DNA of 64,000 nucleotides from Thalassobaculum sp. OXR-137 (GCF_034377285.1 NZ_CP139715.1:2402001-2466000); one strand, 5' to 3'; counted from the stretch's first letter, positions 1 to 9,674 are shown. Translations and numbers: made by a program. The notes: a model not told the origin generated them from the sequence alone.

Positions 1-82
1 GACCCTGCGCGGGGTCGGTGGCGCGCAGGGTCTCCGCCCGAAGTTCGGCGACAAGCTGTTCGAGAGCGACGCCGACCGGCAT
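1..82 (-). CDS. Phage protein, partial (N-terminal 27 residues)
   Basis: An ATG at 82 opens a frame that runs off the left edge without a stop, beginning MPVGVALEQLVAELRAET. It follows the stop of the 86-613 gene by three bases, as expected for the next gene of the same minus-strand structural operon. Its position after the capsid genes would suit a head-tail connector or another virion protein, but too little is visible to assign a function. Confidence 0.55.
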   Translation of the reverse strand, partial: MPVGVALEQLVAELRAETLRATDPAQG

Positions 83-85
83 GGA

Positions 86-613
86 TCAGGCCGCCGGCTG
101 GGGGGAGGCGGCAGCAGCCGGCTTCGCGGGCGCAGCGGGCTTCGCAGCGGCGGCCTTGGCGGTGGCCTCGGACTTCGCGACCTCCTCGGCAGCAGCGGCG
201 TCCAGGTCGGCCTCCTCGTCATCGGAGTACGGCGTGTCGTCCACGTCGTCCATGCGGTAGTAGTTGATCGCATCCTCCGGCGGAGCCGACTTCGGACGGG
301 AGCCCAGGTACGGGCTGTCGCGGCCGATGCCGATATCCGAGAGCGTCGTCGGAAGGTTCTGCTGCTGCGTGCCCGGCCACAGCTCCTCGATCGGGTGCGG
401 GCCGTCCGCGAGGCGCTTCTGGTAGAGGTGCCGCAGTCGGTCCAGCTCCATGGTGTGCTGGCGCTTGGTGGAGCCGCAGGGGTGGATCTCCTTGACCGCG
501 TCGCTGCCGTGGAGGTGGCGCAGAATGGCGATCTCGGGAACAGTCAGGTTGTTCTTCGGGATGGCCATCTCCAGACGGCCGCCGTGCAGCACGGTCGCGT
601 TGTACAGTTCCAT
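86..613 (-). CDS. Hypothetical phage virion-operon protein
   Basis: The 175-residue product is not recognised. Residues 1-125 look globular. An acidic stretch (about 123-140) leads into an Ala/Pro/Lys-rich C-terminal tail (about 140-175) that is probably disordered. A GGAGG sits six bases before the ATG at 613. It lies between the second virion protein and the next structural gene in a minus-strand operon, so a role in head maturation or head-tail joining is plausible but unproven. Confidence 0.7.
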   Translation of the reverse strand: MELYNATVLHGGRLEMAIPKNNLTVPEIAILRHLHGSDAVKEIHPCGSTKRQHTMELDRLRHLYQKRLADGPHPIEELWPGTQQQNLPTTLSDIGIGRDSPYLGSRPKSAPPEDAINYYRMDDVDDTPYSDDEEADLDAAAAEEVAKSEATAKAAAAKPAAPAKPAAAASPQPAA

Positions 614-678
614 TGGGTCCTCCAGGGTGAGGGGAAGGACCGGGGCGCTGTCGCCCCGGTCTGTTGGTTGGCTGGGGG

Positions 679-1923
679 TCAGCCCGCGTACTGCGGAGCG
701 CCCAGGTAGTTCGGGTCGTCGACCAGGGCCACGATCGCAAAGGAGGTGACGCCGTCGCAGGCGGTGAGCGGGTCCAGCGTGCCCCGGACATCGCCCGAGG
801 TGGCGGTGCCGACGGCCTGAGAGCCGGCAACGTAGACGCCGAGCTGACCGCCCGACTGCGTGATCTCCAGGACGCCATTGAGCGCCCCGGCACTGTCGAA
901 GCCGGCGGACCCGATAACCTCAATGCTGACGCCCGGAGCGACCGCCGTGGTGGCGTGCCCCAGGGTCGGGGTGTCGGAGTCCAGCGTGCCGGCGGCCCCG
1001 GTGTCGACAGCCATGGACAGGCCGTCAACCGGCGTCCCGGTCACCTCGACGGTGATGTCGCCGCCAGTCGTGAACGCGATCTCGACCGCGCTACGGATGC
1101 CGGTGATGTTCCCGTAGACCGGGCAGACCAGATACCAGGGCGTGCCGGCGTTGATCTGCGTGGCGTTGTACTGCCACGGCAGAAACACCTTCTGCCCGCC
1201 GCCCGAGATCAGGCTGTCGTTCTGGAACTCCGCCGTGATCATGTTCGGATCGCGGAGGAAGAACGGCAGGCCCAGGACATCGGATGTGCCGACCGTAAGC
1301 CCGGTAATATCCACGCTGGACGACACGGAGATAATCTCCTTGACCGCCTTGGTGCCGGTCAGTGCCGTCCCCGAGCCAGAGGACATGACGACAAGGTTGC
1401 CGTACTCGTCCTTGCAGGTCAGGGTCAGAACGGCCTCAGTGGTCCACGCGGCCACCGGGGCACGGGGCACGTCGAAGATGGCGCGATCGCTGCCATCGGT
1501 GCCGTAGACGCCATTGAAGCCCGTGGCGAGACCGCCGGCCGCGGTACACGCCTGGGTTTCGACAGCACCGTTCGGGTCGGCCGTGTCCGGGGAGCCCAGC
1601 GAGATCAGCATCGGGGTCGCGGAGACCGCCTTGTTGATCAGATGTTCGTCCCGGTAGTCCCTGCCGCTCTCGTCGAGCTGCACCCACACGCGCGAGCTGG
1701 CGGGGATGGTCGTGGTCCCCTTCCAGGTCACGGTGGCCGCCGTGTCGCCGAAGGCGATGGTGAAGCCCTTGCCGACGCGATGATCCGCCTGAAGGGCGAC
1801 CATGCGATGGTCGGAGCCGTTGATGAAATCACCCTTGGACTTGCCCGCGGGGTATCCCACCGTAAAGGTGCCGTCGGTCGCTACTGCCGACGCGAGCACC
1901 AGTTCAACAACAGAGTGTGACAT
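679..1923 (-). CDS. Probable virion protein (second head or decoration protein)
   Basis: This 414-residue protein is rich in beta-prone Gly/Thr/Val stretches, with few charged residues and no catalytic motif or signal peptide. It starts at an ATG (1923) preceded by GGAGG and lies directly downstream of the major capsid gene. In podovirus-like genomes this place is often taken by a decoration, head-fibre or abundant minor capsid protein. The assignment rests on position and composition only. Confidence 0.6.
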   Translation of the reverse strand: MSHSVVELVLASAVATDGTFTVGYPAGKSKGDFINGSDHRMVALQADHRVGKGFTIAFGDTAATVTWKGTTTIPASSRVWVQLDESGRDYRDEHLINKAVSATPMLISLGSPDTADPNGAVETQACTAAGGLATGFNGVYGTDGSDRAIFDVPRAPVAAWTTEAVLTLTCKDEYGNLVVMSSGSGTALTGTKAVKEIISVSSSVDITGLTVGTSDVLGLPFFLRDPNMITAEFQNDSLISGGGQKVFLPWQYNATQINAGTPWYLVCPVYGNITGIRSAVEIAFTTGGDITVEVTGTPVDGLSMAVDTGAAGTLDSDTPTLGHATTAVAPGVSIEVIGSAGFDSAGALNGVLEITQSGGQLGVYVAGSQAVGTATSGDVRGTLDPLTACDGVTSFAIVALVDDPNYLGAPQYAG

Positions 1924-1980
1924 GGTTCGTTCCTCCGTTCCCCTGATCGCGTCAGCGACCAGGGGTGTGAATGGTGCCGA

Positions 1981-3030
1981 TCAGGAGACCTGATAGACGG
2001 CGTGGCAGTTGAGCTTGTCGGCCTTCATGCAGCCGGTGTAGGTCACCGCCCGATAGAGGGTGTACTTGTCGGCCGGGCGGGCAGGGGCGTGGGACTTCCA
2101 ATCCTCCCCTTCCATGGTGCAGAGCTTGATGTGCCGCGGGTCCATGAAGTACATGAAGTCCGCGCGGCCCAGGTCGTCGAGCGTCGGGTCGTAGACGCAC
2201 TGGCCGACGCCCTTCATCGTCACCGACGGCATGCCAAGCTCGGTCGCCCCCGACTTCATGAAGCCGGAGTCGGTATACGTGCCCTTCTCGTGGATCTCGG
2301 CCTCCATCTTCTCGATGGCGGTCGATCCTGCACGCCAGATGGTCGGACGGCCGCCGTAGCGGCGAAGCTGGCGATACTCGCTCCGCAGCTTCTTGGTCAG
2401 CGTCTGGCTGGAGGTGGACGAGACGATCTTGCTCGACCCCACCAGAGAGCGGTTGCGCCACCACGGGTTGGTGGAGGCGTCGATGCCGCCGACGATGCCG
2501 GTGGTCGGGTCATCGCGGACGATCGCCTGGATGCCGGGGAACACCTTCGCGGACTGCGTCCCGTCAAGCCACATGATCTCGTTGAAAGAGCGCTCGGAGC
2601 CCTCCTTCATGTCGCTGACCTTGTTCTTCATCAGCCCGGTGATCGTGTGCAGCGCCCGGTTGCTGTGTTCGGACGTGCTCTCGCCGGTCGTGCTGTCGGT
2701 GACGGAGATGCCGTCGCGCTTCAGCTCGGAGTGCGTCAGGCTGATACCGGCATGCAGCTCGAACCATTCCCAGGAGAACTGCTTGAGGTTCGCCGGGTTG
2801 GCGTAGGTCACCGTGTCCGAGCCGACATAGCCCATGAACGTGGTGGTGTAGTCGCCCACGACGTTGCCGCGGATCGAGCCCCGGCCACCGGAGAAGGTGT
2901 CCTGGTTCTTGCGGAACTCGCCCATGGTCGGGCGGTCCTGGAGGTTCTGAGGGGTGGCGTCCCCCTTCATGTACTCGTCGAGATGCGCGTTGAAGATGTT
3001 CGCCACTTCCTGCGCGGTAAAATCGGCCAT
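1981..3030 (-). CDS. Major capsid protein
   Basis: The 349-residue product begins MADFTAQEVANIFNAHL and has the size and mixed composition of a phage major head protein. It follows the scaffold gene and precedes a second virion protein, the classic portal-scaffold-capsid order. I chose the ATG at 3030 because a GGGAG lies nine bases upstream; an in-frame ATG at 3045 has no ribosome-binding site. No protease gene is seen, which agrees with scaffold-assisted assembly without a fused protease. Confidence 0.85.
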   Translation of the reverse strand: MADFTAQEVANIFNAHLDEYMKGDATPQNLQDRPTMGEFRKNQDTFSGGRGSIRGNVVGDYTTTFMGYVGSDTVTYANPANLKQFSWEWFELHAGISLTHSELKRDGISVTDSTTGESTSEHSNRALHTITGLMKNKVSDMKEGSERSFNEIMWLDGTQSAKVFPGIQAIVRDDPTTGIVGGIDASTNPWWRNRSLVGSSKIVSSTSSQTLTKKLRSEYRQLRRYGGRPTIWRAGSTAIEKMEAEIHEKGTYTDSGFMKSGATELGMPSVTMKGVGQCVYDPTLDDLGRADFMYFMDPRHIKLCTMEGEDWKSHAPARPADKYTLYRAVTYTGCMKADKLNCHAVYQVS

Positions 3031-3056
3031 GGCCGAAGCTCCCATTGGTCAGGCCG

Positions 3057-4097
3057 TTACAGCCCCAGCGCGCGCCTGGTAACGTCCAGAGGCGTCGCCG
3101 GGCCGCTCTTGGCGGCAGTAACGGCGGTCGCGGACATGCCGGCCGGAGAGGGAGGTGTGGGGCGTCTCGGCATGATCTCCGAAAGCTCCGCATTGACGTT
3201 CTTCAGCGCCTCGTCCGAAAGCGCGCGGACATCCGCGACGGTCTTCGGGGTTCGGCTCGGATCGCCATGCAGGATCGCCCTGATCTCCTTCACCACCAGC
3301 TTCTCTTTGCGGGAGTATTCGGGGTCGCTCTTGCGGGCTTCTTCCGCCCACTGCTGGCCTGCACCGGCAAGTTCTTCGCCAAGGGCTGCGCGCCGCTCCG
3401 TGGTCTGACGCTCGTGGGCTTCCTTCTGCCTGGTCGTCATGGTGGCCGTGGTGGCGCGGGCGATGGAAAGCTCCCGCGCCCGTTCCTCCGTGATGCCGCC
3501 GGCGTCGACTTCCGCCTGAAGATCCTCGGGCAGCGTGTGCCCGGTGATGCCCTCGATGTCCTTGACCAGCCCCTTCAGGTACGGAAGGGCTTGCGCCGGG
3601 CTGTTCTTGATCAGGGCCATGATCTTGTAGCCATCCGAAACTTCGGTGACCTCAAGGCCGTGGCCCTGCCGGAACTCCTCGATCGCACGGAACTGCTCAA
3701 CGTCCGCCTTCATGGAGGAGACTTCCTCCTTCAGCGTGGCGTTTTCCTTGGTGACTTCCTGCCAGCGCGGGTGCTTGTGGAACGGCAGCTTGGCATCGGG
3801 GTCCTCGGCCTCCTCGGCCTTCTCTCCCGGCTTCGCCTCCGCGTCCGCCTTCGCTTTCCCGTCCTCTCCCTTCGAGGTAGACGCGGCCTCGCCGCCGGTC
3901 TCCGCCTTGGGGGCCTTCTCCAACGCTTTAAGCGTCAGGTCGAGGCCGGCGGCCCGTTCGGATTTAGCGTCCGGTTCAGTCTTGTCCGCGGCAGACGAGC
4001 CCGCAGGATTAGCGTCTGTATCGACCTGTCCCTCGACGGGGGCCGTAACGATATCTTCGGCCGGAGACGAACCGGCACCCTCCTCAATCGGGGGCAT
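3057..4097 (-). CDS. Scaffolding protein
   Basis: The 346 residues are highly charged. Residues 1-110 are a Glu/Ala/Lys-rich disordered region; about 115-150 and 205-260 are predicted helical, probably coiled coil. The tail is Pro/Ala-rich. This build and the place between portal and capsid genes fit a phage scaffold that guides procapsid assembly and then leaves. AGGAGG precedes the ATG at 4097. A promoter with an internal operator (4130-4158) sits just upstream, so scaffold and capsid can be transcribed apart from portal and terminase. Confidence 0.8.
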   Translation of the reverse strand: MPPIEEGAGSSPAEDIVTAPVEGQVDTDANPAGSSAADKTEPDAKSERAAGLDLTLKALEKAPKAETGGEAASTSKGEDGKAKADAEAKPGEKAEEAEDPDAKLPFHKHPRWQEVTKENATLKEEVSSMKADVEQFRAIEEFRQGHGLEVTEVSDGYKIMALIKNSPAQALPYLKGLVKDIEGITGHTLPEDLQAEVDAGGITEERARELSIARATTATMTTRQKEAHERQTTERRAALGEELAGAGQQWAEEARKSDPEYSRKEKLVVKEIRAILHGDPSRTPKTVADVRALSDEALKNVNAELSEIMPRRPTPPSPAGMSATAVTAAKSGPATPLDVTRRALGL

Positions 4098-4129
4098 TTA
4101 GCGTCCTCCTGGTTTGTGTCGGTCCCAAC

Positions 4130-4158
4130 TTACTACATTCTGTCGGCAAAACCAACAA
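4130..4158 (-). promoter_or_regulatory. Promoter with internal operator upstream of scaffold gene
   Basis: Read on the minus strand there is TTGTTG, 17 bases, then TAGTAA. The spacer end and the -10 contain CGACAGAATGTAG (4133-4145), the phage-wide operator motif. It would fire towards the scaffold and capsid genes with a leader of about 25 bases. Confidence 0.6.
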
Positions 4159-4202
4159 ACGATCAACATGTGGCCACCGCCTAGACGCTTCTGCGTCAGG
4201 AC

Positions 4203-6419
4203 TCAGGCCCGGCCCGCGACCTCTCCGCCGCTAGTGCGACCGCTCGCGGGGGTGTAGTCGGGCTGTGGGCCTGCCCTGGCGGGTGCCGCTTTACTCGCGT
4301 TGTCGCCGCCCTGGCCGCCCTGCTGGGCGGGGTCGCTGGACGGGTCGCCCGTGCCGGGCTTGGCCATTGCGTTGATGCCGGTGATGGACTGCTTGAGGGT
4401 TTCGTTGACCGCCTCGCCGATATCCACCCGGTCGTCCAGGGTCTCGACAGCCTTGCGCGCCAGCCACGCGGGCGTAACGCCGGGGACTTGCAGCAGCAGC
4501 GGCGACAGGCGCTCCAGGTTCGCGATGTCCTGGGCCTTGTTCGGCCGGCCGGTGCTGCCCGCCTCGATCTCCAGATACAGCTCCTTGGCGACATCCGCGC
4601 GCGTCAGCGTCGGCCACATGGCCCCGCGCCCCACGATCTCCTTGACCTTCTCCGCCGAGAACTCCAGCAGAAGGATCTGGCTGCTCTTGCGGGCGATCAT
4701 CGACAGCAGCTCGTCCAGGTCGTCCGCGTTGGACTGAAGCGACGACACCCGGCTGCCTTCCGCGATGGACGCTTCGGTGGCCGAGCCGCTGGACAGACTG
4801 CCGAATGTGGCCTCCTGGCTGCCGCTCGCGCGGGTGAAGTCCTGGAAGACAGTCTCCGTCTCGTACAGGTTCGGGTCGATCGCGGTGCGCGGAACCTCGG
4901 AGATCAGGTCCCCTGCCTTGCCGTTGGGCTGTAGGCCGGTCAGGAACAGCACATCGTGGTCCTGGGCGTTGGCCAGAACGCGAACGTCGTCCTCGGGGAT
5001 GGACCCCTGCGCCGCCGCATACAGGGGGCGATTGGCGATCCGGTGCTGCCGGCGGGCCTCCATCGTGCGGTTGTACTCTTTCTGCGGGTGCCGCAGCAGG
5101 CGCGCGTCCGACGGCGGGAACAGAGCGTCTTCTTCCTCGATGTCGTTGAAGGTGAGTGCCTGGAGCGACCAGAACCCCTCGATCGCGACGAACGGCGGGC
5201 GCGGCTCCTCCAGGAAGTCGCTATAGCCGTCGACCATCGTGTAGATCAGGTTATCGGCCCTGCACTCCATGACGTAGACGCAGCACATATCCTCTTTGGG
5301 GCCGGGCTTGCTCGACGCCCAGACGTGCGCGGACTTCATGTGCATGCTGTGATAGCGCGTGAAGTTCTTCTCGCTGAGGTCGACGCCGTAGGTCTCCTTG
5401 ACGGCGTCGACCGTCATGAAGTGCTTCCGCGTCACCCAGCGCGCGCCGACGAACCCCTTCAGGTGCCGGGTCATGCAGTCGGGGATGACGCTCGTGGACT
5501 TCGGGAAGTCCCAGGTCAGACCCTCGCTGACGACCACGTTCTCCGGTTCAGCCTGGAGCTGCTGGAGCATCAGGCGCAGCTCCTCGGCCTCGGCGCTATC
5601 GACCTCCGTCTCCCCGTCGTCCAGCTCGGCCGACAGCCGCTCGATCTTGCGCAAGGTCGCCGTAGCGTCCGCGATCTTTGCCACCACGTCGGGCTGGCGG
5701 GAGGTGATCCGTTGGAAGCCGACGCCGACATAGCCGACGCCCGTGGACTCGACCCGCCGGACAAGCTGCTTGATGCACTCCTTGAAGGTCGGCTCGACCT
5801 GCCCCTGCTGGTTTTCGTAGAGCATCTGGAGCGTCTTGGCGTAGCGGTTCATCTGCTCGCGCGCGTCCATGCCCTGGGCGAAGTCGTCCAGAATGGCCAT
5901 GGCCGTCTCGGGCGGCTCGATCGCCGCGGCCTCGCCAGGAGCACCGCCCTGCGCCAGCGCCTCCACCTGCTGCTCGTACATCATCACCGTCTGCTTGGCG
6001 GCGATGATGCTCTCGGGGCGCTCGTCCCACACCGCGAAGTCCAGCCGGGGGCGACGCTTGGCGATGGCCTTCGGGTCGCGTGCGTAGAGCGCGGAGGTGC
6101 GGTTGAGGATGTGCTGGAGGCAGATGTTCAGGACGTACCGGTTGTCGGCGTCGGTCTGGCCGTTCCACTGCTTGCCGGACACGAAGGCCATGTCCTCCTT
6201 CATGCGCTTGAAGGCGGGGGCGTGGTGCTTTTCATCGTGCCGGATATTGTCCAGCAGGGAGTTGACCAGGCGCTTGCGCTGCTCGGGAATACCGGCGTTG
6301 TCCTCCTCGCGGCGGAGCTTGCGCTTCTCGTCCTCCGGCACCCGCATCGGGTCGGGCTGATCGTCCATGCCGCTCTGCACCAGGTACGGCGACGCCGGCT
6401 CGCGTTGACGCATGCCCAT
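4203..6419 (-). CDS. Portal protein
   Basis: At 738 residues this has the size of podovirus-type portals. The N-terminal third is strongly helical with the charged, tyrosine-rich stretches seen in portal clip and stem regions. The middle contains the wing-like segment, and the C-terminus is a Gly/Pro/Ala-rich tail from about 690. It is the ring at the head vertex through which DNA is packaged and the tail attached. Its ATG overlaps the terminase stop by one base (TAATG), so the two are translationally coupled, as expected of partners in the packaging motor. Confidence 0.85.
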   Translation of the reverse strand: MGMRQREPASPYLVQSGMDDQPDPMRVPEDEKRKLRREEDNAGIPEQRKRLVNSLLDNIRHDEKHHAPAFKRMKEDMAFVSGKQWNGQTDADNRYVLNICLQHILNRTSALYARDPKAIAKRRPRLDFAVWDERPESIIAAKQTVMMYEQQVEALAQGGAPGEAAAIEPPETAMAILDDFAQGMDAREQMNRYAKTLQMLYENQQGQVEPTFKECIKQLVRRVESTGVGYVGVGFQRITSRQPDVVAKIADATATLRKIERLSAELDDGETEVDSAEAEELRLMLQQLQAEPENVVVSEGLTWDFPKSTSVIPDCMTRHLKGFVGARWVTRKHFMTVDAVKETYGVDLSEKNFTRYHSMHMKSAHVWASSKPGPKEDMCCVYVMECRADNLIYTMVDGYSDFLEEPRPPFVAIEGFWSLQALTFNDIEEEDALFPPSDARLLRHPQKEYNRTMEARRQHRIANRPLYAAAQGSIPEDDVRVLANAQDHDVLFLTGLQPNGKAGDLISEVPRTAIDPNLYETETVFQDFTRASGSQEATFGSLSSGSATEASIAEGSRVSSLQSNADDLDELLSMIARKSSQILLLEFSAEKVKEIVGRGAMWPTLTRADVAKELYLEIEAGSTGRPNKAQDIANLERLSPLLLQVPGVTPAWLARKAVETLDDRVDIGEAVNETLKQSITGINAMAKPGTGDPSSDPAQQGGQGGDNASKAAPARAGPQPDYTPASGRTSGGEVAGRA

Positions 6420-8041
6420 TACCTGTCTCCCATGGCCAGAGTGCGCGCGCGCTCCCGGCGTTCATCATTGGCGGCCTGCTTGATCCAGTTCAGCGACCCG
6501 ACAGGCGCGTATCCGCTGTCCGTGGTCGCCACTCCGTCCCGCTTGGGCTTCGACTGAAGGTTCAGCCCGAGGCCGATGTGGGCCAGGGCATCCACGAAAT
6601 CGTCATGCTTGCCGTTCGGGAACTTCAGGGTCTCGGCGCGGGCTCGCTCGTACCAGGGCGCTGCCACCGGCCACCGCACCATACCCATGGAGCCGCGGGC
6701 CTGGATGGCCTGGGCGCGCGTCACCTTGTCGGCCGACGGCACCTGCTCGACGATGTTGATGTAGACCCGCTCCTCCTGCATGCGCTTGCGCAGGAACGGC
6801 CCGATCGACTTGGAGATATGACCGCTCTCCGCCCACCAGACGAGGGGCCGCCACTCCTTCATGAGCCGCAGCATCTCCTCGACGGTCTTGGCGCTGTCGA
6901 TCCGCCCCCACACCGAGTCCAGCAGCCAGATCGCGTTGTCCTGGTCGACGCCGACGATCAGCAGGCACGTCCGGTCGTTGCGCTGCTTCAGACCCACCGC
7001 GTGGTCGCTGGAGGCGTAGATCCGCATGCGCCCGACAGGCGGCCGGTTGTGGGCCTGATAGGGGACGATATGCGTGGCCTTGAAGAAGTCGCCATCGGCC
7101 GGGCTCGGCCGCCCCAGGTACAGGGCGGAGAAGATCCTGGGGTCGTTGTCGTTGGCCTCGTCCAGAAGCTCCAGCGGGAACTCCTCGGGCCACAGCGCGC
7201 CCCCCGGCTCAATGCCCAGCAGCTCGGCAAGCTCGGGGTCGTCCACGATGGCCGGGATGTTGAGGTACTTCCACTTGGCGCAGCGGTCGGGCTTGGCGAT
7301 GTTCTCCGGGTGCTCCGGGTCGCACAGCCACCCGATCAGGTCGTCTTCATTCCAGCGCGTGTGCACGATCATGATCGGCGTGGTAGCGCGCACGCGGGAG
7401 AAGGCGACTGACGAATACCAGTCCTTGCACTGCTGGAGCACGGCGGCCGACGCCGCCTCGACGTGGTCCTTGATCGGGTCGTCGATGACGAACAGGTCGC
7501 AGGAATAGCCGGTGGTGCCGTTGCCGCGCCCACGTAGAGTGATCGAGCCGCCCAGCACAAACTCCATGTCGTCCTTCGCCTTGGAGCCCTTCTTCATGAC
7601 GCACTTCGGAAACACCTGGCGGAAGGCGGCAGACTGGAGAATGTCGCGCAGCTCGGAGCCCACCTTCTGTGCGCGGTCCTCGGAGTAGGTGCCGACGATG
7701 ATGTCCCAGCGAGGCCGGCGACCGATGATCCAGGCCATGCCCATGAGCGACAGGATCGTGGTCTTACCGTGCTGCGGCGGCAGGCTGTAGGCGGAGCGCA
7801 TCATCTTGCGCTGCTCGACCTGCTCGACCGCGCCGATCATCAGCTTGTGGTGAGGCTTCGCGGTATACGATGTCTTGGAGGCGTCCTCGGAGAACTCCGG
7901 GTCCGGCATCATCAGCTCGATGAAGTCCAGCAGGTTCTCTCGCGCGGCGCGGATCTTCAGCAGCCGGACAGCCGCCAGCTCCTCGCTGCGCAGCGCCGCA
8001 AGCTCCGCCTCGCGGGAGAAGTCGATGGTGGCGTCAGCCAT
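6419..8041 (-). CDS. Terminase large subunit (packaging ATPase-nuclease)
   Basis: The 540-residue protein has a Walker A-like LPPQHGKT (residues 87-94), Walker B LFVIDDP (183-189) and a coupling motif HTRWNEDD (227-234). A C-terminal RNase H-fold nuclease domain follows, with an SDHAVG acid near 355 and KHDDFVDALAH near 500. It pumps DNA into the prohead through the portal and cuts the concatemer. I place the start at the ATG at 8041; an ATG at 8062 would add seven residues and neither has a good ribosome-binding site. Its small subunit is probably the gene at 13451-13921, about 5.4 kb away. Confidence 0.93.
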   Translation of the reverse strand: MADATIDFSREAELAALRSEELAAVRLLKIRAARENLLDFIELMMPDPEFSEDASKTSYTAKPHHKLMIGAVEQVEQRKMMRSAYSLPPQHGKTTILSLMGMAWIIGRRPRWDIIVGTYSEDRAQKVGSELRDILQSAAFRQVFPKCVMKKGSKAKDDMEFVLGGSITLRGRGNGTTGYSCDLFVIDDPIKDHVEAASAAVLQQCKDWYSSVAFSRVRATTPIMIVHTRWNEDDLIGWLCDPEHPENIAKPDRCAKWKYLNIPAIVDDPELAELLGIEPGGALWPEEFPLELLDEANDNDPRIFSALYLGRPSPADGDFFKATHIVPYQAHNRPPVGRMRIYASSDHAVGLKQRNDRTCLLIVGVDQDNAIWLLDSVWGRIDSAKTVEEMLRLMKEWRPLVWWAESGHISKSIGPFLRKRMQEERVYINIVEQVPSADKVTRAQAIQARGSMGMVRWPVAAPWYERARAETLKFPNGKHDDFVDALAHIGLGLNLQSKPKRDGVATTDSGYAPVGSLNWIKQAANDERRERARTLAMGDR

Positions 8042-8366
8042 CGCGCGGACGCTCGCTAACATGGGAGGAGGTGCGGATCATCATGGCGTCGATCCGCGTG
8101 GTGAGGCCGGAGAACCCCTCCCGCATCCCCGTGGATATCTTGTCAAAGTCGCCCTGGACGCCGCGCAGAATGCGCTCCATCTCGTCGCGCCGCATGCACT
8201 CCTCGCGCACCCGTTCGATCCTTTGGTGCAAGACCTCCGACCGGTGCGTGCTTCGCTTCTCGACCCACATGAGGCCGGCGATCAGCATTCCGGAACCCGT
8301 GAACAGCAAGGCGATCACGGTGCCGACAAGCTGGAGCGTGCCCAGGGTCACAACGTCTACGTCCAT
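8034..8366 (-). CDS. Small membrane protein, possible holin or lysis accessory
   Basis: The 110-residue protein has one clear membrane span (about residues 7-33, VGTVIALLFTGSGMLIAGLM) followed by a charged, helical C-terminal half with Arg/Glu heptads. The ATG at 8366 overlaps the upstream stop by one base (TGATG), and the end overlaps the terminase start. One span plus a cytoplasmic coiled coil resembles phage-borne holin-like or spanin-associated proteins, but no endolysin is visible nearby, so the function is open. Confidence 0.6.
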   Translation of the reverse strand: MDVDVVTLGTLQLVGTVIALLFTGSGMLIAGLMWVEKRSTHRSEVLHQRIERVREECMRRDEMERILRGVQGDFDKISTGMREGFSGLTTRIDAMMIRTSSHVSERPRDG

Positions 8367-9001
8367 CAGGAAGGCCACCCGTCGCTCTCGACCGGCTCGC
8401 CCTCGACGATCGTGGTAATCGTGCCGGTGGTGGTGTTGATCAGATCCAGGTCGTCGTGGTCAGCGGCATCATCGATCGCCGCGTGGAGGGCTTCTTCCTG
8501 GGCGAAGCACGCCTGGACGTGGAGCCCCACCGCGCGGGCGATGGCGGTTACGGCCGTGGCGTCTAACGTCACCCACGTTCCGTCCGCACTCTTCCATTTG
8601 ATCGTGATCTGGTCGTCGTCCTGGGCGAGCTGGCGCGCTCCGCTGAGCTTGGCTTGCGTCAGGGCGTCGGTTGCCACCGGGACGCCCGACACCGTGATGC
8701 CGCCGGTCTCCACCTCCCACCTGTGCTGCGTCGCGGCGGCCTTCATGCGCCCCTTGCGGGCGGCGACCGGCATGTCCGACACGATCCAGGCGGTGCCATT
8801 CCAGTTGGCCGGCCACTCGGTCGCGGGGTCGTACGTCGGCACCGGATGCGACCCGGTATAGCCCGCGGCAGCTAACCGGGAGGCGGTGATCGCTTCGCCA
8901 GTGTAGACGCGCCGCCCGATCCGAATATGAGGGGTCGCCGTACCCGGAAGCATCGGCAGAGGCGCCGGGCCCGAACCCTGGTGGCTGTAAAGGTCGCTCA
9001 T
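8366..9001 (-). CDS. DUF4376-like tail-tip / fibre-assembly protein
   Basis: Of 211 residues, about 115-195 match the pattern I know from DUF4376: a short WEVETGGI strand, a conserved ATDALTQAK turn, a WVTLDATAV strand and a long AIARAVGLHVQAC helix. These domains are found in phage tail-fibre and fibre-assembly proteins. The gene is coupled to the membrane-protein gene downstream and lies next to fibre-type genes, which supports a receptor-binding role. The N-terminal 100 residues are not recognised. Confidence 0.65.
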   Translation of the reverse strand: MSDLYSHQGSGPAPLPMLPGTATPHIRIGRRVYTGEAITASRLAAAGYTGSHPVPTYDPATEWPANWNGTAWIVSDMPVAARKGRMKAAATQHRWEVETGGITVSGVPVATDALTQAKLSGARQLAQDDDQITIKWKSADGTWVTLDATAVTAIARAVGLHVQACFAQEEALHAAIDDAADHDDLDLINTTTGTITTIVEGEPVESDGWPS

Positions 9002-9002
9002 C

Positions 9003-9674
9003 TCACGACCCCCACGTGGTGAAACCGGAGGGCGGGGTATAGGTCAGCGTCGCCGGCAAGATGGCCGTGTCGTATTTCGAATAGAGCGCGACGCAGAGCC
9101 GGACGTCGCCAGACACCGTGAACCCCGAGAACGCCGTGCCAGTCCCTGCAGATGGATCCTGCGTGCCGAAGGAACCATTAAAACCGACCGATAGCTTGGC
9201 GCCCGGACCGTCATAGGCGACTTGAAGGATCACACCCTTTTCATCGCCCGGCCAAGTGCCGAGGCCAGGACTCGCTGTCGAGCCACCAAGATCGGTTCGC
9301 CTCGTGCCATTTGCGAAGTTGTACCCCAGAGCACTCGACCCTGAGTTCCCCGCCGGCACCCCCGCACCGAATCTCGTATCGAGTTCCGTTACTCCGACCT
9401 CGATCACGATGTTTGTGCCGACGATCACCAGAATTTCGCCGTAATATTTGCCGGATGCTGGCGCAACCCCCGTCGAAAGGACATGGTTGTACGGCGCATT
9501 GTCGATCGCCGTCGCCAGCGGACCGAGATCTGTTCCGGCCAACATTGCGTCGCCTTCGCTGACGATCCAAGTTCCCTGGGGGCCGACCGCACCGCCCGCG
9601 GCGCCGGTAAAGTCGCTGACCCGACGAACGACACGGTCGGAGGGGCTACCGCCGATGTACATCTCCCGGGGCAT
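9003..9674 (-). CDS. SPRY-like beta-sandwich virion protein
   Basis: In this 223-residue protein the segment from about 125 to 220 has the signature of B30.2/SPRY-like folds in phage tail proteins: GVILQVAYDGPGAKLSVGFN, then an ALYSKYD strand and a Pro-rich end. The N-terminus has a short G-P-Q-G collagen-like stretch near residue 33. Such proteins usually sit at tail tips and bind receptors. Its start overlaps the preceding stop by one base. Composition is slightly less GC-rich than neighbouring genes, as often seen in exchanged fibre genes. Confidence 0.6.
   Translation of the reverse strand: MPREMYIGGSPSDRVVRRVSDFTGAAGGAVGPQGTWIVSEGDAMLAGTDLGPLATAIDNAPYNHVLSTGVAPASGKYYGEILVIVGTNIVIEVGVTELDTRFGAGVPAGNSGSSALGYNFANGTRRTDLGGSTASPGLGTWPGDEKGVILQVAYDGPGAKLSVGFNGSFGTQDPSAGTGTAFSGFTVSGDVRLCVALYSKYDTAILPATLTYTPPSGFTTWGS

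Noticed and set aside
2002-3408. A 468-residue plus-strand open frame
   Set aside because: It is antisense to the capsid and scaffold genes, which have good starts and ribosome-binding sites.
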